Shown here: one piece after another, positions 6,936-13,343 of the stretch
Layout: each line of letters begins with the position of its first letter
How positions within the stretch are numbered: the first letter of the stretch is position 1
Assembly: GCA_031278595.1 (NCBI GenBank)
Contig: JAITKE010000049.1
Location: 1-13,343, forward strand
Direction: 5' to 3'
DNA: 13,343 nucleotides
Origin: Puniceicoccales bacterium
GTDB lineage: Bacteria > Verrucomicrobiota > Verrucomicrobiia > Opitutales > JAIRLG01
The notes under the pieces: model-generated
What the model was told of the DNA's origin: nothing
Seen by the model: only the letters and a program-made list of their open reading frames with translations
The model's database searches: none
Made by a program: the position numbers and the translations under genes

Positions 6936-6990
6936 ATGAACAGGAGACTCGATGAACAGGAGACTCGATGAACAGGAGACTCGATGAACA
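6936..6990 (+). repeat. 16-bp tandem repeat of Shine-Dalgarno plus start codon
   Basis: The unit atgaacaggagactcg occurs three times in a row (6936, 6952, 6968) and a fourth partial copy (atgaaca) is the start of the giant gene at 6984. Each full unit carries GGAG five bases before the next ATG. The first ATG has no such site. Because 16 is not a multiple of three, successive ATGs fall in frames 0, 1, 2 and 0. The ATGs at 6936 and 6952 both encode the same 11-residue peptide, MNRRLDEQETR. Their TGA stops overlap the ATGs at 6968 and 6984 respectively as ATGA. The ATG at 6968 opens a 60-codon frame ending at 7150 that overlaps the giant gene. Confidence 0.9.
6952..6987 (+). CDS. Possible 11-residue leader peptide coupled to the giant gene
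   Basis: ATG at 6952 with GGAG five bases upstream encodes MNRRLDEQETR and stops at TGA 6985-6987, which overlaps the giant gene's ATG (6984-6986) as ATGA. This is the classical geometry for translational coupling. The identical peptide from 6936 ends on the next ATG. It may be only a by-product of repeat expansion; no evidence of expression can be seen from sequence. Confidence 0.3.
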   Translation: MNRRLDEQETR

Positions 6991-9900
6991 AGAAGATTTT
7001 TTCGCCTGGATTTATGGGCCTAGGGCTCTTGCTCCCAGCCCTTTGCTGCGAGGCGGTGCTGGAAGTGAAGTGGGTTCCGCACTCCGAAACCCCACGAATG
7101 GGGTTTGTCTGTGGTCCGTCCTCAGTCGAGTTTGGTGGGGCTTCTATTGACAGATGCCCTGGGAAGCGGTCTGGGCAGCATCATGGGCAGCATCATGGGA
7201 GGCAGCAGAAATTTCCTCCTAGGTGGCAGGGTATTCCGAGCTATGCCGATGTCTACGCCAGGTCAGGTGAATTTTTGCAGGCGCTGTTGAACGAAAATAA
7301 ATCTTTGCCGTCGTGGTTGGATGCCCCGGATTGGGGTGAAAAACTTTCGGGTTGGAATAAACAGCTTCTGGAGCTCTGGGAGAAATTTCCCCTCGAGCTG
7401 AGGGATGCGCTTCAGCGGCTCGGTGTGGTCGAGGAATGGAGAGAAACCTTAACGAGGGCGGAGTCCTTGCCCTTTTTACATAAGCTGAGAATTTCCTATT
7501 CCTTCCATCAACTGCCGTCGTTGCCCGCGCAGATATCCCTCGCCTCGGTCGATGCCAAACTCCCCAAGCCCTACGCGCTCCTCTGCCGATCGGGAGAAAA
7601 TCTGGAAATGCTGCGCTGCGTCCGTCTCTACGACGAGAGAGAGAATGCGGCTCCCTGCCGGCAACTTCCGGGGGATTATCTCCTGCGGAACAAAACGGGC
7701 GATGTGAGCGGTGATCCGTTCTATCAGTTCGAACTCTTGGGTGCGAGGAAGGGCCCGATGGCCTTCTACCTTCTCTTCCTCTCGCCCGATTCACGTGGAG
7801 GTCTTTTCGGCTACCTGACCTTCCACATCTTCAGCACGGATAAACTCGACCCGCAGACCTATATCCAAAACCTCCCGCGGGTCTCCTCGGCATCGACTGC
7901 GCCGGCCGGACGAGCGCCGGCTGCGCCGGAAGACCGAGAACCGAGAGCTTCCGGAAACCGAACGCCAGGGGCAACTCCAGGCCCCGCTTCTTCGCCGAGG
8001 GCTGGGAGTCAGCCTGAAGCTCCGCCGCGGGCTCGGGAATCAGCCCCGCCCACCGCTCCGTTGGCGCCGGGCCGGCCAGCCGGCTCGAATCCGCCTGAGA
8101 TGAAGTGGAAAGATGTTGCTAACGCTGACATAGGGCAGATTTCCGGTCTTGGAGACGGGGATGCTACTTTTGCAATTTCCCTGGTTGAAGGTAGGAGGAA
8201 AATAGTGTGTATCCCACAGTTTCCCCAGGGCCAGCTCATTAAGCCTATTGAGGACGATGATCCGAAAATCCCTATCTTTTACGCAATCTGGCGGGGCCTG
8301 TCGGCCGAGCTGAGGATGGAACTCCAGCGCCTTGGTGTGGCCGAAGAGCGTGCCGATGGGGTCGTTTTGCATCACGCATTAGAGGTCTCCTATGACTTTC
8401 ATCAGAGTTCAGTCTGGCCTATTCATCTAAATGTCGATCGCGCCGAGATAAATCTGGAGAAGGTGTCGTACGCGCTCCGCTATCGCTCTGTAGGAGAAAA
8501 CACTCATCTGCGCTGCCTCCGGCCCTACGATGAGGACGGGGACTCGGCCTGCTGTTGCCGCTTTCCCAACGGCTATCTCTTGCGAAATGGGGGTGTTTCT
8601 GGTAGAGGCAATCCTTGTGTTGAGGATAATCCCTTCTATCACTTCGAGCTGTCGGGAGAGAAGAATCGCGTGCAGTCCGCTTATTTGCTTATCGTTCATC
8701 CCAGTCATCCCCGGACCAAGAAGCCCTATTTCGGTCTGACATTCTACGTCTTCAGCGCTGAGCCCATCGAGCATCCGGAGTATTATATCCAGGACACCTC
8801 GTGGCAGGAAGGTATCCCGGCAGTCGTCGAACGGGGAAGTGCGATTCCCCCTCGAGTCCCGAGCGTTGGACAAAGTCCTAAAAGCCCAGGCTCTGTGCCT
8901 GAACTTGAAAATCCTGGCCCTGAGTTTGAGCCAGCCAGTCCTGAAACTGGCCACGAACCTCGTTCTGAGCCAGCCAATCGCAAACCTGGCCCTGAGCCTG
9001 AAAATCCTAGTTCTGACCCTGGGCCCGAATCTGAGTCAATCAATCCCAATCCTGAATCTGGGCCCACCAGTCCCGGGCCGACTGAGACTCAGGCAGCCAA
9101 TGGGGCTTCTCCTGCTTCTTCTCCAGAGGCCGAGACCTCGCCCGCCGCTCCGCAGACCGATGAATCTCCATCTTCGCCGGAAGCCGAAAGTGCACCCGCC
9201 GCTCCGCCGCCCCTCGACCGTGGCACGCTCTATCGCGAGGCCGGCATCGGCGATGCGCGCGCTTTTCACCAGAAACTCTTCCCCGATCTGTTCGGCAAAG
9301 CGGCCTACAATCCCGATCTGGTGGAGTTGCTGGACGATTGCTGCTTCGGCTCTTTGCTGGATTTGGAAAGATTGCTGTCTAACTTAAGAGATCTGCCTTC
9401 TACCTGCCTGTTCATCGCCGATGGAGGACGACGAGACGATCTGCTCGGGTCTCTCCCCATTCCATTGAAAAAAGGAGAAATCGTTCCCCAGATCGACGTG
9501 GATACTCTAAAGAGAGATAATGCCTCCTTGTCGTCTCTGGTTGCCATCGTCCTAGACGCCGAGCGCTACAATGCCTTCGCCAAGGTGTTGTGGTGGCATG
9601 TGCGGTCGGTGATTGTGGCGGATAAGGAGGTTGCTCCAGAGCTTTTTTCCATTGAGGATGCTAAAGATACACTGTGCATATTGGACGAAAATGTGCCGGT
9701 TGGAAAACGTCTGCTGGATGCGGTGGCGAATTTGGATGAGCCTGAGTTTAAGTGTACGGAATGGAAAATTCTGAGCGTGTCCAATCATGCCAATGCTTCT
9801 GGGTATTTGGGTTCGCTCTTCTTTGTTTTACCGGGGACGGACCACGACATTCCTCTCGAAAATCGTGCCAAGGCGGATCATTTAATTGCCTATCTTTATC

Positions 9901-12900
9901 GGTATGCCTTCGAACGGATTGTCTCGTCGGAACTTGTCCGAGATTTTTCGAGAAAAACTAGGGAAAAAATAGAGGCTCAGGAAGCGGAAGTTGCCCGTAG
10001 GTCCGCGCTCGCCGCACAGAGGTCTATGCAGCGGCTCCGCAATTGTACTTTGGCGGAGGACACGAGGAATGGGAAGTATTCCTGTGAGGCGATGGTCCCG
10101 TGGTATAGAACTCCACCGGATGAGTTGGATGTCAAAAATCGCTTCGTCAGAGCTCTTTTTTTCGGGCTACAAGTGCTGGTGTCGCCCGTTAAAAATGGTG
10201 TGCTGGAGCCAGTTGCTATGGGTGTTCCGGAACAACTTGTGGTGCGGTCTTTTCCACTCTTGAATTCTAGTCTTTTGATTGAAGGAATCCTAACGCCAAT
10301 CTTCAGTAACTACTTCAGCAGTCGCGGTGCTCATGTCTGGCCCCAAAGCGATTTTTCTCACCTGTTAATAGAGGAACGTGACAAGGGAGGCCCGACGGAA
10401 GAGCGATGGAGAAATGTTTTCCTGAGGTGGATAAATGGAATTACACTACAGCCATTCTCAGAGGCCGGAAAACCGGTTGCGGGTTTATTTTTCGACCAGC
10501 CAATGGTCTGCTATGTTATAGATCGTCTTCAAGCGCTGGCTGCTACTTGCTTGGCCCAGAAAACTGCCGATCAAATTCGCGGGCCTATAGAACTTCTTCT
10601 GAGAGCATTTAATATTTTTGCTGAAAAATCAGACGCATGCCTTCCCGGTCAATTTAGCGGTGTTGCCCTCATGTTTTGTGTCTTGGGGTACAGTGATCAT
10701 TCCCTTTCTTCTCTCTCTGCAAGAGATTTGTGCAACGGAATCATGAGGATTGTCGCGGAAAAGCGCTTTGCGGACGTGTTTGGGAATCTTAATCCCCATG
10801 TTTGGATGGCCTTTCGGGAAGGCTTGGGCAGAGCGTATGGTGTCGAGGGGAAAGAACCGCCTGCTGATGGGCATCCAGAAGGAAGTTTGCGCTTGTCGAA
10901 TGTAGTTGAGGCTGCGATGACCCATGGTATTAGCGTTAACGATCATTTTTATCTGGCCTCGATGGAGAACCCTAACGACCCCAGAATTTATGTATGTAAT
11001 GGGGCCTTTCATCGTGAAGGTCAGTGCGACCCCGCTGTACAGGCGAAATGCCAACAGCTCATGAGCATCGTCTTGACGCCGGAAGTGGTGGTCGAGGAGC
11101 TGCTGCAATGCCCGTTGTGCGACGAATTACTGAGAAAATTTCTTCTGGAAGAGCGACGTCTTCCTGAGGCTCAACTCCATGAGCACCTGCGAGGGGATGA
11201 GGAGAAGCGAGAAGTCATTATCGATATGCTCAAGAAATACGGCTACCTGGTGGAGAAGGAGCCGGCTCAGGCAGCCGATGAATCTCTTCCTGCTTCTTCT
11301 CCAGAGGCCGAGACCTCGCCCGCCGCTCCGCAGACCGATGAATCTCCATCTTCGCCGGAAGCCGAAAGCGCACCCGCCGCTCCGCCGCCCCTCGACCGTG
11401 GCACGCTCTATCGCGAGGCCGGCATCGGCGATGCGCGCGCTTTTCACCAGAAACTCTTCCCCAAGCTGTTCGGCAAAGCGGCCTACAATCCCGATCTGGT
11501 GAAGTTGCTGGACGATTGCTGTTTCGGCTCTTTGCTGGATTTAAATCGATTACGGCAAGGCCTGAAAGAGCTGATGGCGTCCCGCCGTTTCATCGCGGAA
11601 TCGGACCTGCGCCAGGCCCAGTCGGGTCTGCAAATTCCTCTGCGGAGTGAGGGAGTGGATGTGAAAGCTAATGAAAGGATTTATCCGAGTATCGATATTT
11701 CGTCGTTGAGAAATTCAAGTGTGGACTCTCGTGTCATTAGGGCTGCTGGGAATTGTAATGATTTCGCTTGGGGGGCGTGGATAGAGCATCCAAAGCCGGT
11801 GGTTGTTACGGATGGGGAGGTATTTGCTCAAGAACCATGCTCCATTGGTTGCCTCAAAGATGCCCTTATGCTGCTGGATGACAATAATGGATCGGACAAA
11901 AATCTCATCGGATCCGCGGCCTCGAGCGGTTGTACTGAATTGTCAGTCTTGAGCATTCCTAAAAACGCGACTGAAGCAAATTACTTCGGATCCAAGTTTA
12001 TCATTTTGCGGACCACTTGGAATTCCCTAGAGAATGGCAGTCCGGAACAGCAAAAGGCCCTTCAGCTGATTGCCCTTCTCTATCAGCACACCTACGACCG
12101 CGTCGTTGCTGATTCAGACTTCGCCGTGAAGTTCCTAAAAGATGTCAAGCAGAGAAGCGAGGTGGCCTACCGTCCCGTCTTCGATCTACAACAACTCGAT
12201 CGCTATATGATAGCCGAGGATACCAGCAACGGCAAATTCTCCTGCGAAACCTTGCTCGCCCTAGTCCCAGATGAATTGAAAGGCCTATCTCCCCTGGCGT
12301 TCAAAAATCACTTCGCCAAAATACTTCTCTCGGGAATGCGGGTTCTTCTATCCCCTATTCGAGATGACCGGCTACAGCTTATCGATATGGCTATTCTGGA
12401 CGATACGATCATACGCTATGAGCTTGATAGAGGGCGTGGAGAATCCTTACAAGTGGCTTATGAATCTTTGAATGGCTTAGAGGATGCCTTTAGGAATTAC
12501 TATCATGATCGTTTCGCCGCCGATCAAGTGGCAAATAAGGAAGATAAACCTCCTTCGTGCTATGCCTATGCCGTACTCAAATTGTTGGACGAATCCCGGT
12601 GGAATTGGGGCTATCATTACAAGACTTTTCTGGAACGCATCCGCGATGACCCGTTGACGACAAGCGGACCGTCTCCCATGGGCCTGTTTTTCAATAGACC
12701 AGGGATATATTATGTCGCTGCTAGGTTGCAGCAGCTGATAAAATTTTGCATCGACAATCGAGAGATGTCTTTGATTCGGGATACATTAGATAAGTTGGCG
12801 CAAGCATTCCAGGTCCTCGCCATATCCTTAAAGGCTTGTCAAGTAGCGCGATTTGAAGGTGTGGTCACTATACTGACGCAACTTACTTTTGGAGATTCTT

Positions 12901-13343
12901 ACTTTCAATCTCTTTCCCTAAAGGACGAAGTCGACGTGCTTATGCACATGAGTATAGAATCGCGTTTTAACTATGTGTCTTCTAAGGTTCCTATAGCAAT
13001 CAAGATTTATCCTGGCTTTGCCCCTCATGCTAAATTATCCTTCCGCCGTGCGCTAGACGGAATGTATGGAGTGATAGCGGCTGAAGATCCGAGTGCCGTG
13101 GGAGATAATACAGTGTTTTTTGGTACTATATTGCTGTCTGCCCGAAAACAGGGAATAGATACTTCCTTCCGCCTTGAAAGGGAACATGAAGATATGTTTC
13201 GTTATGACGGTTTAACAGATGAAACCAAACAAAACTGCCGAGAACTCATGCGCCGCATTATGGCACCGATGGCGCTTATCAATACCGTCGCCGAAAATCC
13301 GCGAGGTTATCTTGCTGCCCAAAGGTTCCTGCGCGAAAAACAT
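6984..13343 (+). CDS. Giant secreted modular protein, open at the right edge
   Basis: The frame is open for 2120 codons from the ATG at 6984 to the window end. This start is chosen because it is the first in-frame ATG after a stop, has AGGAGA at 6974-6979 and begins a signal peptide (MNKKIFSPGFMGLGLLLPALCC). Two copies of the family domain follow: about residues 35-300 (L-R-C-V-R-L-Y-D-E near 210) and 400-612 (L-R-C-L-R-P-Y-D-E, F-P-N-G-Y-L-L-R-N). Pro/Ala-rich residues 303-373 separate them. A Pro/Glu/Ser linker (612-743) leads to two modules of about 726 residues, each opening L-D-R-G-T-L-Y-R-E-A-G at 744 and 1470. The modules share L/I-A-E-D-T-x-N-G-K-Y/F-S-C-E (1023; 1743) and G-L-F-F-D/N-x-P (1167; 1900). 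The second module is nearly complete at the edge. No enzyme motif or known fold is recognised. Export is inferred from the signal peptide; final location is unknown because the C-terminus is missing. Confidence 0.93.
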   Translation, partial: MNKKIFSPGFMGLGLLLPALCCEAVLEVKWVPHSETPRMGFVCGPSSVEFGGASIDRCPGKRSGQHHGQHHGRQQKFPPRWQGIPSYADVYARSGEFLQALLNENKSLPSWLDAPDWGEKLSGWNKQLLELWEKFPLELRDALQRLGVVEEWRETLTRAESLPFLHKLRISYSFHQLPSLPAQISLASVDAKLPKPYALLCRSGENLEMLRCVRLYDERENAAPCRQLPGDYLLRNKTGDVSGDPFYQFELLGARKGPMAFYLLFLSPDSRGGLFGYLTFHIFSTDKLDPQTYIQNLPRVSSASTAPAGRAPAAPEDREPRASGNRTPGATPGPASSPRAGSQPEAPPRARESAPPTAPLAPGRPAGSNPPEMKWKDVANADIGQISGLGDGDATFAISLVEGRRKIVCIPQFPQGQLIKPIEDDDPKIPIFYAIWRGLSAELRMELQRLGVAEERADGVVLHHALEVSYDFHQSSVWPIHLNVDRAEINLEKVSYALRYRSVGENTHLRCLRPYDEDGDSACCCRFPNGYLLRNGGVSGRGNPCVEDNPFYHFELSGEKNRVQSAYLLIVHPSHPRTKKPYFGLTFYVFSAEPIEHPEYYIQDTSWQEGIPAVVERGSAIPPRVPSVGQSPKSPGSVPELENPGPEFEPASPETGHEPRSEPANRKPGPEPENPSSDPGPESESINPNPESGPTSPGPTETQAANGASPASSPEAETSPAAPQTDESPSSPEAESAPAAPPPLDRGTLYREAGIGDARAFHQKLFPDLFGKAAYNPDLVELLDDCCFGSLLDLERLLSNLRDLPSTCLFIADGGRRDDLLGSLPIPLKKGEIVPQIDVDTLKRDNASLSSLVAIVLDAERYNAFAKVLWWHVRSVIVADKEVAPELFSIEDAKDTLCILDENVPVGKRLLDAVANLDEPEFKCTEWKILSVSNHANASGYLGSLFFVLPGTDHDIPLENRAKADHLIAYLYRYAFERIVSSELVRDFSRKTREKIEAQEAEVARRSALAAQRSMQRLRNCTLAEDTRNGKYSCEAMVPWYRTPPDELDVKNRFVRALFFGLQVLVSPVKNGVLEPVAMGVPEQLVVRSFPLLNSSLLIEGILTPIFSNYFSSRGAHVWPQSDFSHLLIEERDKGGPTEERWRNVFLRWINGITLQPFSEAGKPVAGLFFDQPMVCYVIDRLQALAATCLAQKTADQIRGPIELLLRAFNIFAEKSDACLPGQFSGVALMFCVLGYSDHSLSSLSARDLCNGIMRIVAEKRFADVFGNLNPHVWMAFREGLGRAYGVEGKEPPADGHPEGSLRLSNVVEAAMTHGISVNDHFYLASMENPNDPRIYVCNGAFHREGQCDPAVQAKCQQLMSIVLTPEVVVEELLQCPLCDELLRKFLLEERRLPEAQLHEHLRGDEEKREVIIDMLKKYGYLVEKEPAQAADESLPASSPEAETSPAAPQTDESPSSPEAESAPAAPPPLDRGTLYREAGIGDARAFHQKLFPKLFGKAAYNPDLVKLLDDCCFGSLLDLNRLRQGLKELMASRRFIAESDLRQAQSGLQIPLRSEGVDVKANERIYPSIDISSLRNSSVDSRVIRAAGNCNDFAWGAWIEHPKPVVVTDGEVFAQEPCSIGCLKDALMLLDDNNGSDKNLIGSAASSGCTELSVLSIPKNATEANYFGSKFIILRTTWNSLENGSPEQQKALQLIALLYQHTYDRVVADSDFAVKFLKDVKQRSEVAYRPVFDLQQLDRYMIAEDTSNGKFSCETLLALVPDELKGLSPLAFKNHFAKILLSGMRVLLSPIRDDRLQLIDMAILDDTIIRYELDRGRGESLQVAYESLNGLEDAFRNYYHDRFAADQVANKEDKPPSCYAYAVLKLLDESRWNWGYHYKTFLERIRDDPLTTSGPSPMGLFFNRPGIYYVAARLQQLIKFCIDNREMSLIRDTLDKLAQAFQVLAISLKACQVARFEGVVTILTQLTFGDSYFQSLSLKDEVDVLMHMSIESRFNYVSSKVPIAIKIYPGFAPHAKLSFRRALDGMYGVIAAEDPSAVGDNTVFFGTILLSARKQGIDTSFRLEREHEDMFRYDGLTDETKQNCRELMRRIMAPMALINTVAENPRGYLAAQRFLREKH
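8815..9212 (+). repeat. Pro/Glu/Ser-rich linker with short internal repeats
   Basis: Within the giant gene this stretch encodes a low-complexity acidic linker (residues about 612-743) built from degenerate P-G-P-E, E-P-A-S/N and S-P-E-A-E units. At DNA level cctggccctgag and gagccagcca recur. It joins the two N-terminal family domains to the two large modules and is probably an extended, flexible spacer. Its last part belongs to the near-identical patch listed separately. Confidence 0.7.
9111..9364 (+). repeat. Near-identical 254-bp patch, copy 1
   Basis: This matches 11289-11542 with five differences in 254 bases. It encodes the S-P-E-A-E / P-A-A-P linker and the opening of the first large module, from L-D-R-G-T-L-Y-R-E-A-G to C-C-F-G-S-L-L-D-L. 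Weaker similarity extends upstream to about 9086 (ctcaggcagcc is shared). Identity stops abruptly at 9364. Confidence 0.95.
11289..11542 (+). repeat. Near-identical 254-bp patch, copy 2
   Basis: Direct repeat of 9111-9364 at a constant offset of 2178 bases, exactly 726 codons, so the frame is kept. The differences change Asp to Lys and Glu to Lys and include two silent changes. Beyond 11542 the two modules differ strongly in DNA and only scattered protein motifs remain shared. Confidence 0.95.

Noticed and set aside
6753..6971. A 72-residue gene before the giant gene
   Set aside because: The Shine-Dalgarno is 20 bases away, the product has no recognisable feature and its end is made of the 16-bp repeat.
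8839..9387. A 182-codon plus-strand frame over the linker
   Set aside because: It is an out-of-frame shadow of the Pro/Glu linker. A matching shadow appears over the second copy of the patch.
9086..11542. Insertion sequence or recent whole-module transposition as the cause of the near-identical patch
   Set aside because: There are no inverted ends, transposase or target duplications, and the spacing is exactly 726 codons inside one frame, which fits in-gene duplication and conversion.

Overview
The window looks like chromosomal DNA from a moderately GC-rich bacterium. The only gene I can name is a full-length glycogen phosphorylase (glgP), read on the minus strand from about 6722 to 3804. 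Its core motifs and its Lys/Ala-rich N-terminal extension remind me of PVC-type (Verrucomicrobiota-like) bacteria. That is an impression from memory with low confidence; nothing here fixes the taxon.

Layout from left to right: (1) 1-665, minus strand, the first 221 codons of a secreted protein that continues past the left edge. (2) 666-1259, a spacer with a conserved 5' leader block and two GC-rich repeats (A1 and B1), each able to fold into a three-armed cloverleaf. (3) 1260-3155, minus strand, a 631-aa secreted protein with a beta-type domain, an acidic linker and a coiled-coil, helical C-terminus. (4) 3156-3803, a second spacer with the same organisation: leader block, A2, then B2 in the opposite orientation, then a 22-bp tandem duplication. 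(5) 3804-6722, glgP on the minus strand. (6) 6723-6983, a divergent spacer ending in a 16-bp tandem repeat that presents an ATG four times and a Shine-Dalgarno three times. (7) 6984 to the right edge, plus strand, one uninterrupted reading frame of 2120 codons with no stop in the window, encoding a giant secreted modular protein.

The main result is that the three unnamed proteins belong to one family. The partial protein at the left edge, the 631-aa protein and two tandem units at the N-terminus of the giant protein share a domain. In the two left-hand genes its signature is V-x-L/K-x-G-A-E-W-x2-P-W-D-D followed by V-R-S-L-P-N. In the giant protein it degrades to L-R-C-x-R-x-Y-D-E followed by L/F-P-x-x-Y-L-L-R-N. 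The giant protein then carries two copies of a separate unit of about 726 residues. The two copies have diverged almost throughout, except for a 254-bp patch that is about 98% identical in DNA. I recognise no known family for either domain, so no function is assigned.

glgP probably has no functional link to the secreted family beyond adjacency. The recurring block of leader, repeat A and repeat B between successive minus-strand genes suggests that the family, its leaders and the repeats spread together. Shine-Dalgarno sequences are absent before the three minus-strand genes but strong before the giant gene.
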